Source: an uncultured Oscillospiraceae bacterium
GTDB lineage: Bacteria; Bacillota; Clostridia; Oscillospirales; Acutalibacteraceae
Direction of reading: 5' to 3'
DNA length: 64,000 nucleotides
NCBI GenBank assembly: GCA_949289045.1
Contig: CASEMN010000008.1
Span: forward strand, 31,312-95,311
Within the stretch, counting starts at the first letter, position 1, and every line of letters starts with the position of its first letter. The translations under genes and the position numbers were made by a program. This document shows positions 33,435 through 42,382 of the stretch, piece by piece. Below the pieces are notes generated by a model that had not been told where the DNA came from, did no database searches, and saw only the letters and a program-made list of their open reading frames with translations.

Positions 33435-34223
33435 ATGAATGCGCAAGAGTATGTGAAAAACTATTATGCAAATTACGATGAGGACGGCAGACTCCTTTCA
33501 AAGCACGGGATGGTAGAATACATCACAACTATGAAATACATAGAAAAATATTTAAAGCCGGGTATGAGGATTCTGGAAATCGGAGCTGCAACAGGCAGAT
33601 ACAGCCATGCTTTGGCAAGAAAAGGTTATAGTGTAGATGCTGTAGAACTTGTAGAACACAATATTGAAATATTCAGGAGAAATACGAAAAAGGGTGAGAA
33701 CGTCACAATTACACAGGGCAACGCTGTGGATTTGTCAGAGTTTAAAAACGATACTTATGATATAACCTTGCTTCTCGGCCCCATGTATCATCTGTTCAAT
33801 CAGGAGGATAAACTGAAAGCTCTATCTGAGGCAATCCGAGTTACAAAGAAAGGCGGCATTATTTTCGTCGCTTACTGTATGGGAGATCCCTGTATAATCA
33901 ATTTCGGATTTGTGAAAGGAGAAATTTTCAGTTTGATTGAAAAGTCGATGATAAATACGGAGACCTTTGATACCTGTTCAAATCCGGGAGATATATTTGA
34001 GCTTTGCCGAAAAGAGGATATAGATGAACTGAGAAGTAATTTTAATGTGACACAGCTTCATTTTGTTTCGGCGGACGGTCTGACAGAGTTTTTGTGCGAC
34101 ACAGTTGATAAAATGGATAATTCAATATACGAGATGTATTTAAAGTATCATCTCACCGTATGCGAAAGACAAGACCTGATTGGGTACTCTCATCATACCC
34201 TTGATATTTTCAGAAAGGAATAG
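33435..34223 (+). CDS. Class I SAM-dependent methyltransferase
   Basis: This 262-residue protein carries the SAM-binding motif LEIGAATGRYSHALAR (about residues 46-61), the acidic motif II VDAVELVEHN, and motif IV-like LLLGPMYHL. The substrate is not apparent; small-molecule or antibiotic-linked methylation are both possible. GAGGAGG precedes the ATG. It lies immediately downstream of a terminator with alternative pairings, so its expression may be controlled by readthrough. A GNAT gene follows after 30 bases. Confidence 0.88.
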   Translation: MNAQEYVKNYYANYDEDGRLLSKHGMVEYITTMKYIEKYLKPGMRILEIGAATGRYSHALARKGYSVDAVELVEHNIEIFRRNTKKGENVTITQGNAVDLSEFKNDTYDITLLLGPMYHLFNQEDKLKALSEAIRVTKKGGIIFVAYCMGDPCIINFGFVKGEIFSLIEKSMINTETFDTCSNPGDIFELCRKEDIDELRSNFNVTQLHFVSADGLTEFLCDTVDKMDNSIYEMYLKYHLTVCERQDLIGYSHHTLDIFRKE

Positions 34224-34253
34224 CAAAGAAAATATAGATTGGAGGAATGAATT

Positions 34254-34835
34254 ATGCTTAACCATAAAGGAACACAAACTTTAAAAACGGAAAGACTTAT
34301 TCTCAGAAGATTTTATGTGTCGGACGCTCAGGCTATGTTTGAAAACTGGGCAAATGATGAAAGGGTTACCAGGTTTATGTCATGGCTTCCGCATACATCA
34401 CCAAAAGAAACAAAAAAGCTTTTAAGAAAGTGGTGTATGGGATACAGAAAATCAAATACATACAACTGGGCAATTGAGCATGAAGGTAAGCCCATAGGCG
34501 GCATCAGCGTTGTAAAAATAAATGAGAGAAGCGAAGATGCCGAAATTGGATACTGTATCGGGTTTGACTACTGGAATAAAGGTATAATGACCGAAGCCGC
34601 AAAAGCGGTTATCGATTACCTTTTCACTGACATTGAAGTCAATCGAATTGAAATACGCCATGCTGTTAAAAATCCGGGGTCAGGGAAAGTGGCTCAAAAA
34701 TGCGGCTTGACGTTGGAGGGAACGAAAAGAGAAAAGTTTAAATCAAACAGCGGAGAATTTTTGGATATAGCAGAATACGGCATTATAAGAAAAGAATGGC
34801 AGGTTAACCCTACATATAATCCTCACACAAACTAA
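34254..34835 (+). CDS. GNAT acetyltransferase, RimJ/RimL-like
   Basis: This 193-residue protein starts with the RimJ/RimL pattern LKTERLILRRFYVSDAQAMF and continues with DAEIGYCIGFDYWNKGIMTEA (acetyl-CoA binding region) and the C-terminal RHAVKNPGSGKVAQKCGL. Such enzymes acetylate protein N-termini or small molecules. It begins 30 bases after the methyltransferase gene, preceded by TTGGAGGAA, so the two probably form an operon. The acceptor is unknown. Confidence 0.88.
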   Translation: MLNHKGTQTLKTERLILRRFYVSDAQAMFENWANDERVTRFMSWLPHTSPKETKKLLRKWCMGYRKSNTYNWAIEHEGKPIGGISVVKINERSEDAEIGYCIGFDYWNKGIMTEAAKAVIDYLFTDIEVNRIEIRHAVKNPGSGKVAQKCGLTLEGTKREKFKSNSGEFLDIAEYGIIRKEWQVNPTYNPHTN

Positions 34836-34890
34836 CTGAAAAGAGAAAGTAAATCCGATTGAGCTTTAAAGCCTGTTAAAGCAAAAATTA

Positions 34891-34941
34891 AGGCAATCCC
34901 TCAGATCTCGAAACTGACTGATGGATTGCCGCTTTTATTTT
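34891..34941 (+). terminator. Terminator after the GNAT gene
   Basis: GGCAATCC (34892-34899) pairs with GGATTGCC (34923-34930), with an inner TCAG/CTGA stem, then GCTTTTATTTTT. Confidence 0.8.
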
Positions 34942-34953
34942 TACTGTTAAAAT

Positions 34954-35044
34954 GCAGGCACTTATAGCCGTTCCTTACCGCATCTTGGTGTGCGACTTGG
35001 ATGCAAACTCAGTTTGCTGCGACTTGGGTGCAGGCGCAGCCTAC
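34954..35044 (-). repeat. Dispersed repeat, copy C (reverse orientation)
   Basis: On the minus strand this copy reads GTAGGC TGC GCCTGC (one G-U pair), CACCCAAGTCGCA, then a second hairpin GCAAAC TGA GTTTGC, ATCCAAGTCGCACAC, and the shared end GGTAAGGAACGG / CTATAAGTGCCTGC. It therefore has the hairpin part duplicated relative to the units at 32875. It fills the space between a plus-strand GNAT gene and the minus-strand rpmB gene. Confidence 0.8.
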
Positions 35045-35085
35045 CAAAATAAAAAGAGACTGCTGAAAAGCAGTCTCTTATTTAT
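35045..35085. terminator. Terminator of rpmB, probably bidirectional
   Basis: AAGAGACTGCT GAAA AGCAGTCTCTT is a perfect 11-bp stem flanked by A and T tracts. Confidence 0.88.
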
Positions 35086-35112
35086 TATCTTCTTTCAAAC
35101 CGTTAGGAAGGA

Positions 35113-35301
35113 TTAGACAGCACGTGTAACCTTACCTGAACGAAGGCAGCGTGTGCACGCATAAACACGGCAGGGTGAGCCGTTTACAACAGCCTTAACA
35201 CGCTTAATATTGGGCTTCCATGTTCTGTTTGAACGTCTGTGTGAGTGGGAAACCTTGATGCCGAAAGAAACATCTTTACCGCAGAACTGACATTTTGCCA
35301 T
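35113..35301 (-). CDS. rpmB: 50S ribosomal protein L28
   Basis: This 62-residue protein starts MAKCQFCGKDVSFGIKVSHS and contains the family core SNRTWKPNIKRVKAVV and CTRCLRSGKV. The two cysteine pairs (C4, C7 and the C-terminal CTRC) make it the zinc-binding C+ form. AGGAGGTG precedes the ATG. It is monocistronic and ends at a strong terminator. Confidence 0.98.
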   Translation of the reverse strand: MAKCQFCGKDVSFGIKVSHSHRRSNRTWKPNIKRVKAVVNGSPCRVYACTRCLRSGKVTRAV

Positions 35302-35476
35302 TTTTAGGCACCTCCTTTTGGTGTGACTAACAGAATAACGTAACTATGCTATCATATTCTTACAAAAATTGCAAGGATTTTTTTAACAAATCCCATACGA
35401 ATTTTGGAGAATATGCGCTTTTTAATTTCTGTTCATATATTTTAACACATATTTCGTTGTAATTAAAGAGCTGAAA

Positions 35477-35505
35477 ATGTATAATAGAAAAAATAATAAG
35501 ACAAA
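35477..35505 (+). promoter_or_regulatory. Probable promoter of metF-metH
   Basis: A TTGTAA-like -35 and a TATAAT -10 with 17-base spacing lie close before metF. No SAM riboswitch or other leader fold is visible. Confidence 0.5.
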
Positions 35506-35524
35506 TAGATGAGGATGAAGGTTT

Positions 35525-36391
35525 ATGAATATTACAGAAAGACTTAAAAATAAAGGTTTTACAGTATCCTTTGAGGTATTCCCTCCAAAAAAATCAGATG
35601 CATTTGAAAATGCTAAAGAGACAATGAAAGAGCTTGCCGCTCTTTCTCCCGATTTTATAAGCGTCACTTACGGCGCAGGTGGAGGAACTTCTCAGAATAC
35701 AATCAAGATAGCCTCATATATAGAAAACGAGCTTGGCACAAGTGCATTAGCGCATCTTAGCTGCGTATCCTCTTCGAGACAGGAGATTTCAAAGCTCATC
35801 GACGAAATGAAAGAGGCTAAAATAGAAAACGTCCTGGCTCTCAGAGGCGACATTCCAAAAGACGGAGTGTTTCCGGAAGCCGGATATTATAAATACGCAT
35901 ATCAGCTTGTTGAGGAGCTTAAAGAGAAAGGCGGATTCAGCATTGGAGCAGCCTGTTATCCCGAGGGACACGTGGAGTGTGAAAGTCAGAGCCGTGACCT
36001 TGACTATCTGAAAGCAAAGGTTGACTGCGGATGCGATTATCTTACAACACAGATGTTCTTTGATAACAGTGTTCTCTACAGCTTTCTTTATCGTGCTCTT
36101 GCGAAAGGAATCGATGTTCCGGTAATTGCAGGAGTTATGCCTGTTACCAATGCACGTCAGATCAAGCGTATTACTGAGCTTTCAGGTACATCTCTTACAC
36201 CTAAGTTCAGAACAATTCTCGATAAATTCGGCGATAATGACGTAGCTTTAAAGCAGGCGGGAATTGCGTATGCCATAGATCAGATAGTAGACCTTGTGGC
36301 AAACGGAGTAAGAGGTATACATATCTATACAATGAATAAGCCGGAGGTTGCAAGGCAGATAATGGAGAGTCTTTCTGAGATACTCAAATAA
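35525..36391 (+). CDS. metF: 5,10-Methylenetetrahydrofolate reductase
   Basis: This 288-residue FAD-dependent TIM barrel reduces methylene-THF to methyl-THF for methionine synthesis. The start FTVSFEVFPPKK with the conserved Glu, the turn SVTYGAGG, and ALRGDIP and GAACYPEGH are family motifs. GAAGG precedes the ATG. metH follows after 49 bases, so the two successive steps of methionine formation are cotranscribed. Confidence 0.96.
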   Translation: MNITERLKNKGFTVSFEVFPPKKSDAFENAKETMKELAALSPDFISVTYGAGGGTSQNTIKIASYIENELGTSALAHLSCVSSSRQEISKLIDEMKEAKIENVLALRGDIPKDGVFPEAGYYKYAYQLVEELKEKGGFSIGAACYPEGHVECESQSRDLDYLKAKVDCGCDYLTTQMFFDNSVLYSFLYRALAKGIDVPVIAGVMPVTNARQIKRITELSGTSLTPKFRTILDKFGDNDVALKQAGIAYAIDQIVDLVANGVRGIHIYTMNKPEVARQIMESLSEILK

Positions 36392-36440
36392 ATTCTGTCT
36401 GTATGTAATTTAACGCTGGCCTTGAAATCGGAGGAAAAAG

Positions 36441-38822
36441 ATGTTTAATACTGAGAAACTTGGCAAAGAACTGCTGTTTTTTGACGGTGCAATGGGTTCT
36501 CTGCTTCAGAAAAGAGGACTTGCTGCCGGAGCACAGCCTGAGCCATGGTGCATAGAAAGAGAAGATGAAATAAAGGAAATTCATCTTGAATATTTAAAAG
36601 CGGGAGCCGATATACTTACCACCAATACTTTTGGCGGAAACCGCTATAAAATGGAGCCTCTCGGATATAAAGCGGGAGAAATTGCCGCAGCGGGAATAAA
36701 ATGTGCGAAAGCTGCCATAAAGGAATTCGGCGGTGATAGGGAAAAGTATGCCGCTCTCGATATAGGTCCTACAGGAAAGCTTTTAAAGCCCAATGGCGAT
36801 ACATCCTTTGAAGAGGCCTATGAGGTTTTCAGTGAAATTGCCGTAGCTGGAGAAAAAGCGGGAGCAGATTTAATTCTGCTTGAAACCTTTACCGATACCT
36901 ATGAGCTTAAAGCGGCGGTATTGGCGGCAAAGGAAAATACATCCCTGCCGGTTTTTGCTACCTGTTCTTTTGACGATAAGGGCAAGCTTCTCACGGGAGC
37001 TGATCCCCTTGCTGCAATAGCTCTTCTTGAGGGACTGGATGTAGATGCCCTCGGTATAAACTGCTCAATGGGTCCCGACGAAATGAGAGGAGTATTTTTG
37101 CAGTATGCAAAATATGCGTCACTTCCCATTATCATAAATCCCAATGCAGGACTTCCTGTTTTAGTTGACGGAAATACAGTCTATAATGTTCTGCCGGAAG
37201 ATTTTGCCGAAAGCTGCCGATTCTTTGCAGAAAACGGAGCGGCGGTAATGGGCGGATGCTGCGGTACAACTCCGGAGCATATAGAAAAGCTCACAGCTTT
37301 ATGCGGCAAAATAACACCGAAGCCCTTGACAGATAAGGGAATCACCGTTGTTTCATCCTATGCAAAGGCTCAGATTATAGGCGAAAAGCCTGTTATAATC
37401 GGCGAAAGAATAAATCCCACGGGCAAAAAGCTCTTTAAACAGGCTCTTATTGATTCCGATATGGGATACATTCTTTCTGAGGGACTCACTCAGACTGAGA
37501 AAGGCTCCCATATTCTCGACGTAAATGTGGGACTTCCGGGAATAGATGAAAAAGAAATGATGGCAAAAGCTATAGAAACTCTCCAGTCCTCAATAGCTCT
37601 TCCATTACAGATAGATTCCGCTGACCCGCAGGTTCTCGAAAAAGCCATGCGTCTTTATAACGGTAAGCCTATGGTAAACTCCGTAAACGGCAAAGAGGAG
37701 ATTATGGAAGCGGTTTTCCCGCTGGTAAAAAAATACGGCGGCGTTTTGGTTGCCCTCACCCTTGATGATAAGGGTATACCGAACACTCCCGAGGAGCGTT
37801 TTAAGATTGCGGAAAAAATCGTCCTCGCTGCTGAGAAGTATGGTATTAACCGTAAAAATATAGTTGTGGACGCCCTTACTATGACGGTAAGCTCTTCCGC
37901 GGATGCAGCGAAAATCACACTGGAAGCCCTTAAGATGATTAAGGAAAGACTTGGAGTTTCAACAATTTTAGGCGTTTCAAATGTATCTTTTGGACTTCCT
38001 GGAAGAGAGGTTATAAACTCTGCATTCTTTACCCTTGCCTTAGGAGCGGGTCTTGACTGCTGCATTATAAATCCCAAATCCGATGCTATGATGAACGCAT
38101 ACCGCTCATGGTGCGCTTTAAACGGCTTTGACGAAAACTGCGCCGATTATATTGCAGCCCTTACAGGCAGTGAAAATAAGCCCAAAGAGGAAAAGAAAGC
38201 GAGTCTTTACGAGCTTATTTTAGGCGGCGTTGAAGATAAAGCCTATGAAGCTGCAAAGGAGGAGCTTAAAACAAAGGCTCCCGAGGACGTTATAAAAGAC
38301 TTTCTTGCTCCGGCTCTCGATGAAGCCGGCAAGCGTTTTGATACACTGAGAATCTTCCTTCCCCAGCTTATGGCATGTGCAAGAACGGCGGAAAGAGCCT
38401 TTGACGCCATAAGCGAATACTATAAGGAAAAAGGCGGAGAGAGAAAGAAAAACGGAAAAATAGTAATTGCCACCGTAAAGGGCGACAATCACGATATAGG
38501 CAAAAACATAGTCAGGGTAATGCTTGATAATTATGGCTTTGAGGTTATAGATCTCGGTAAAAATGTAGCCCCTGAAACCATTGCAGATTATGTAAGTGAA
38601 AACAAAATCGAGCTTGCGGGACTCAGTGCACTTATGACCACTACTGTGCCATATATGGAGGAGACTATTAAACTTCTTAATGAAAAATGTCCGTGGTGTA
38701 AGGTAATGGTGGGAGGAGCAGTGCTGACGGAAGAATATGCCCAGTCTATCGGAGCAGATTTCTACGGAAAAGATGCAATGGCAAGCGTAGAGTATGCCAA
38801 AAGAGTTTTCGGCTGTGAATAA
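36441..38822 (+). CDS. metH: Cobalamin-dependent methionine synthase, short form
   Basis: This 793-residue enzyme moves the methyl group of methyl-THF to homocysteine through B12. The homocysteine domain (about residues 5-290) has GAMGSLLQKRG and the zinc cysteines in GINCS and GGCCGTTPEH. A pterin-binding domain (about 310-560) and a cobalamin cap and binding domain (about 590-793) with the His ligand motif DNHDIGKN follow. The C-terminal SAM-binding reactivation domain of E. coli MetH is absent, as in many Firmicutes, so reactivation must come from another protein. TCGGAGGAA precedes the ATG. Confidence 0.95.
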   Translation: MFNTEKLGKELLFFDGAMGSLLQKRGLAAGAQPEPWCIEREDEIKEIHLEYLKAGADILTTNTFGGNRYKMEPLGYKAGEIAAAGIKCAKAAIKEFGGDREKYAALDIGPTGKLLKPNGDTSFEEAYEVFSEIAVAGEKAGADLILLETFTDTYELKAAVLAAKENTSLPVFATCSFDDKGKLLTGADPLAAIALLEGLDVDALGINCSMGPDEMRGVFLQYAKYASLPIIINPNAGLPVLVDGNTVYNVLPEDFAESCRFFAENGAAVMGGCCGTTPEHIEKLTALCGKITPKPLTDKGITVVSSYAKAQIIGEKPVIIGERINPTGKKLFKQALIDSDMGYILSEGLTQTEKGSHILDVNVGLPGIDEKEMMAKAIETLQSSIALPLQIDSADPQVLEKAMRLYNGKPMVNSVNGKEEIMEAVFPLVKKYGGVLVALTLDDKGIPNTPEERFKIAEKIVLAAEKYGINRKNIVVDALTMTVSSSADAAKITLEALKMIKERLGVSTILGVSNVSFGLPGREVINSAFFTLALGAGLDCCIINPKSDAMMNAYRSWCALNGFDENCADYIAALTGSENKPKEEKKASLYELILGGVEDKAYEAAKEELKTKAPEDVIKDFLAPALDEAGKRFDTLRIFLPQLMACARTAERAFDAISEYYKEKGGERKKNGKIVIATVKGDNHDIGKNIVRVMLDNYGFEVIDLGKNVAPETIADYVSENKIELAGLSALMTTTVPYMEETIKLLNEKCPWCKVMVGGAVLTEEYAQSIGADFYGKDAMASVEYAKRVFGCE

Positions 38823-38825
38823 AGC

Positions 38826-38853
38826 TTGACTTACAGTGATTTGATGCTATAAA
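38826..38853 (+). promoter_or_regulatory. Promoter of the RpiR-family regulator operon
   Basis: TTGACT (38826-38831) and TATAAA (38848-38853) are separated by 16 bases, immediately after metH. Confidence 0.65.
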
Positions 38854-38944
38854 ATATTATGTGTATGTCTTTGTTTCCGTATTAATGGGCAGAAACAGTA
38901 TTTTAAGACTGCAATTCCATAAACCAAGGCAGGATGAATGATAA

Positions 38945-39820
38945 ATGTCACACTCACTTCTGAGAAAAATAGAAGAGGAATATCCGAATCTTTCAAAAGG
39001 TCATAAGAGAGTAGCAAAGTATATTGCAGAGCATTATGACAGAGCGGCTTTTATGACTGCATCAAAGCTTGGTGAAACGGTGGGGATAAGTGAATCCACC
39101 GTAGTTCGCTTTGCAACGGAACTTGGCTTTAATGGGTATCCGGAGCTGCAAAAGGCAGTTCAGGAGATGATACGCAGTAAGCTCACCGCAGTTCAGCGAA
39201 TGGATGTCACCGCCATAAGAATAGGCGATGATATACTTACCAATGAGCTTTTAAGCGATGTCGAAATGATAAGGGATACAATCGAACAGACTTCCCATGA
39301 GGATTTCAACAGAGCCGTTGAAAATATCAATAAGGCGAAGAAAATCTATATTTTCGGCGTAAGAAGTTCTGCTCCTCTTGCAAGCTTTCTTGCTTATTAT
39401 TTTAATCTTATCTTTGATAACGTGGTAATTGTAGATACCACAAGCGAAAGCGAAATTTTTGAGCAGACCTTCCGTATTGGTGAAGGGGATGTATGTATTG
39501 CAATCAGCTTTCCAAGGTATTCGAGACAGATAATAAATGCCATTAAGTTTATTTCAGACAGAGGCGCAAAGGTTATCGCCATAACCGACAGCAGTCATTC
39601 TCCCATGGCTCCCTATGCTTCAAATCTGCTTATTGCAAAGAGTAATATAGCTTCCGTGGTGGATTCCCTTGTAGCTCCCCTGAGCCTTATTAACGCACTT
39701 ATTGTGGCGGTTTCACTGAGCCGTCGTGAAGAGGTTGCCAAAAACTTTGATGAGCTTGAGGAAATCTGGGAGCAGTATAAGGTTTACGATACAACTGAGG
39801 AGAGCACAGCCAATGAATGA
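38945..39820 (+). CDS. MurR/RpiR family transcriptional regulator
   Basis: This 291-residue protein has an N-terminal RpiR helix-turn-helix (about residues 1-77; GISESTVVRFATELGF GYPE pattern) and a C-terminal SIS sugar-phosphate binding domain (about 125-255; IYIFGVRSSAPLA). Such proteins sense a phosphosugar and control its use. The next gene, a flavoprotein, overlaps its end by eight bases. The effector and targets are not shown by the sequence. Confidence 0.92.
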   Translation: MSHSLLRKIEEEYPNLSKGHKRVAKYIAEHYDRAAFMTASKLGETVGISESTVVRFATELGFNGYPELQKAVQEMIRSKLTAVQRMDVTAIRIGDDILTNELLSDVEMIRDTIEQTSHEDFNRAVENINKAKKIYIFGVRSSAPLASFLAYYFNLIFDNVVIVDTTSESEIFEQTFRIGEGDVCIAISFPRYSRQIINAIKFISDRGAKVIAITDSSHSPMAPYASNLLIAKSNIASVVDSLVAPLSLINALIVAVSLSRREEVAKNFDELEEIWEQYKVYDTTEESTANE

Positions 39821-41042
39821 TATTGCAGCTGTAATCGGCGGAGGACCCGCCGGAATGATTGCGGCAGCCTATGCCGCCGACAGCCACGAAAAGGTAATTT
39901 TATTTGAGCGAAACGAAAAAGTGGGCAGAAAACTTATGATAACCGGTAAGGGCAGGTGCAACGTCACAAATGCCTGCGGGGAGATAAGCGAGATTATTTC
40001 CAATATCCCCGTAAATGGCAGGTTTATGTTCGGAGCTCTTTCGAGGCTCATGCCCTACGATGTTATGGATATGTTTGAGGAACTGGGAGTGCCCCTTAAA
40101 ATAGAGAGGGGAAACAGAGTCTTTCCGGTTTCCGATAAAGCCAGCGATATAGTTGACGCTTTAAGAAGCTTTGTCCTTTCAAAAGGCGTAAAGATTATTA
40201 ATGAACGAATTCTGACAGTTACTTTCGATGACGGAGAGTTTTCCCTTTATTCTGAAAGGGAAGAAAGCTTTTCCTCCGCTAAGGTGATTTTATCTACCGG
40301 AGGAGTTTCCTATCCGCAGACAGGCTCAACAGGCGACGGATACGAAATTGCAAAATCCTTCGGACATACTATCATAGACCCCAAACCCTCCCTTGTGCCT
40401 CTGGTTGTACATGAGGGCTGGTGCTCCGATCTTCAGGGGCTTTCCCTGAGAAATTCATCAGTCACCGTTTATGACAATAAAAAATTCCGTGAGATTTTTT
40501 CGGGTCTCGGAGAAATGCTCTTTACCCATTACGGTGTGTCAGGACCGCTTATTTTAAGTGCAAGCTCACATATGCGTGAAATGGAAAAAGGCCGATATGA
40601 AATTCATATTGACTTAAAACCGGGTCTTACTCCGGAGCAGCTTGACGCACGTATTCTCCGTGATTTTTCTGAGAACCTCAACAGGGATTTTATAAATTCT
40701 CTGGGAGCTCTGCTTCCGAGAAAGCTTATTCCAGTAATAGTAAAGCTCAGCGGCATTAAGCCGTCCCTTAAAATCAATCAGATTACAAGGGAACAGAGAG
40801 GGGAACTTGTGTCCCTCATTAAAGATTTAAAGCTCACTGTCACGGGCTTTCGTCCCATAAGGGAAGCGATAGTTACTTCCGGAGGAGTAAGCGTTAAAGA
40901 GATAAATCCCAAGACTATGGAATCGAAAATACAGCCGGGACTTTTCTTTGCCGGCGAAATAATAGATGTGGACGCCTATACCGGCGGCTACAACCTGCAA
41001 ATTGCCTTTTCAACAGGGGCACTGGCGGGAAAATCTGTGTAA
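39813..41042 (+). CDS. FAD-dependent oxidoreductase, HI0933/YhiN family
   Basis: This 409-residue flavoprotein starts MNDIAAVIGGGPAGMIAAAYAA, an FAD-binding GxGxxG-type fold, and shows KVGRKLMITGKGRCNVTN, the family signature. The C-terminal VDAYTGGYNLQIAFSTG completes it. The ATG at 39813 overlaps the regulator gene by eight bases; the frame continues upstream to 39726 inside that gene without a site. Substrate and physiological role are unknown for the family. It is followed by cmk after 18 bases, so it heads a run of coupled genes. Confidence 0.92.
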   Translation: MNDIAAVIGGGPAGMIAAAYAADSHEKVILFERNEKVGRKLMITGKGRCNVTNACGEISEIISNIPVNGRFMFGALSRLMPYDVMDMFEELGVPLKIERGNRVFPVSDKASDIVDALRSFVLSKGVKIINERILTVTFDDGEFSLYSEREESFSSAKVILSTGGVSYPQTGSTGDGYEIAKSFGHTIIDPKPSLVPLVVHEGWCSDLQGLSLRNSSVTVYDNKKFREIFSGLGEMLFTHYGVSGPLILSASSHMREMEKGRYEIHIDLKPGLTPEQLDARILRDFSENLNRDFINSLGALLPRKLIPVIVKLSGIKPSLKINQITREQRGELVSLIKDLKLTVTGFRPIREAIVTSGGVSVKEINPKTMESKIQPGLFFAGEIIDVDAYTGGYNLQIAFSTGALAGKSV

Positions 41043-41060
41043 GAAACGGAGAGAATCAAA

Positions 41061-41744
41061 ATGATAAACGTTGCAATAGACGGCCCCAGCGGAGCGGGAA
41101 AAAGCTCCATAGCGAAACAGATTGCATCAAAACTCGGATATGTTTATGTCGATACGGGAGCTTTGTACCGCACAGTGGGACTTGCAGCAGTACGCAGCGG
41201 CTTTGATCCCAAGGACAGCGGCAAAGTTGTGCCTATGCTTGATTTTATCAAGGTTGAGCTTCGCTATGTGGATGGGGAGCAGAGAGTCTTTTTAAACGGC
41301 GAGGATGTCTCAGAGGATATAAGACTTCCCGAAGTTTCAATGGCAGCTTCTGGAGTTTCAGCTATTCCTGAGGTGAGGGCTTTCCTTTTTGATTTGCAGC
41401 GAAATATCGCCGCAGAAAGCAACTGCCTTATGGATGGCAGAGATATAGGCACTGTGGTGCTTCCCAATGCCGATGTGAAAATATTCCTTACAGCTTCTCC
41501 TGAGGTAAGAGCCGAGCGAAGGCAGAAACAGCTAAAAGAAAAGGGTATAGATGAGCCTTACGAGAACATTTTATCCGACATTATCAAAAGGGATTATGAC
41601 GATTCCCACCGTGAAACAGCTCCCCTTAAACAGGCAGAGGATGCAGTGCTGGTTGTAACGGATAATCTGGATTTTGACGGTTCCGTACAGGCAGTTATAG
41701 ATATTATCAAAGAAAAAACACAAGCAAGGCAGGAGCAGCAATGA
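41061..41744 (+). CDS. cmk: Cytidylate kinase
   Basis: This 227-residue kinase phosphorylates CMP and dCMP. The P-loop GPSGAGKSS sits at residues 8-16; LGYVYVDTGALYRTVG and MDGRDIGTVVLPNADVKIFL are the substrate-binding motifs. The ATG is preceded by CGGAGAG. Its stop overlaps the plsC start (ATGA). The gene order cmk-plsC-ispH/rpsA is typical of clostridial genomes. Confidence 0.97.
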   Translation: MINVAIDGPSGAGKSSIAKQIASKLGYVYVDTGALYRTVGLAAVRSGFDPKDSGKVVPMLDFIKVELRYVDGEQRVFLNGEDVSEDIRLPEVSMAASGVSAIPEVRAFLFDLQRNIAAESNCLMDGRDIGTVVLPNADVKIFLTASPEVRAERRQKQLKEKGIDEPYENILSDIIKRDYDDSHRETAPLKQAEDAVLVVTDNLDFDGSVQAVIDIIKEKTQARQEQQ

Positions 41745-42382
41745 AACAGTTTGATTATTCAAAGGTAAGAAACTATAAGCTTTATCCCTTCCTTATGCCT
41801 TTGGCAAAGGTTGTGGTAAAGGCAATGTATGGGGTTAAGTACATAGGACTTGAAAACGTTCCCAAAGAGGGCGGATATGTAGTTGCAAGCAATCACGTAA
41901 GCTTTTTCGATCCGGTTATTATCGGAGCAAGCGGAATGAGAAGAGTTCACTGCATGGGTAAGGCAGAGCTTTTTGAAAAGCCCGGTTTAGGCTGGCTGCT
42001 TGTACATCTCAATGCATTCCCGGTAAAAAGAGGACAGAGCGATAAATCATCAGTTGAGTATGCAATCGACTGTGTAAAGCAGGGGGAGAATATCGGAATT
42101 TTCCCTGAGGGAACAAGAGCCAAGGATTATAAACCCGGCCAGGGCAAGGCAGGCGTAGCCCTTATTTCAAAAGCTACCGAAGCTGATGTTATACCCGTTG
42201 CAATTTACAGCGGAGGAAAGAAGCTTTCTCCCTTTAAGACAAAAGTTGTTGTACATTTTGGCGAAGTCATTAAGTATGAGGATTTAGGTCTTACAAAGGG
42301 AACTTCTTCAGAGCTTCGTGAGGCCACAAGAAAGATTATGGCAAAGATAACCGAGCTTTGGGAGGAAGAGGATTGCAAATAA
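41741..42382 (+). CDS. plsC: 1-Acyl-sn-glycerol-3-phosphate acyltransferase
   Basis: This 213-residue membrane-associated enzyme adds the second acyl chain to make phosphatidic acid. The catalytic HX4D motif is in SNHVSFFDP, and the substrate-binding FPEGTRAKD follows. A weakly hydrophobic N-terminal stretch fits membrane attachment. It overlaps cmk by four bases and overlaps the proposed ispH/rpsA TTG start by ten. Confidence 0.95.
   Translation: MKQFDYSKVRNYKLYPFLMPLAKVVVKAMYGVKYIGLENVPKEGGYVVASNHVSFFDPVIIGASGMRRVHCMGKAELFEKPGLGWLLVHLNAFPVKRGQSDKSSVEYAIDCVKQGENIGIFPEGTRAKDYKPGQGKAGVALISKATEADVIPVAIYSGGKKLSPFKTKVVVHFGEVIKYEDLGLTKGTSSELREATRKIMAKITELWEEEDCK

Noticed and set aside
35302..35524. 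SAM or cobalamin riboswitch before metF-metH
   Set aside because: The leader is too short after the promoter and shows no P1-type helix or conserved S-box or cobalamin-riboswitch core.
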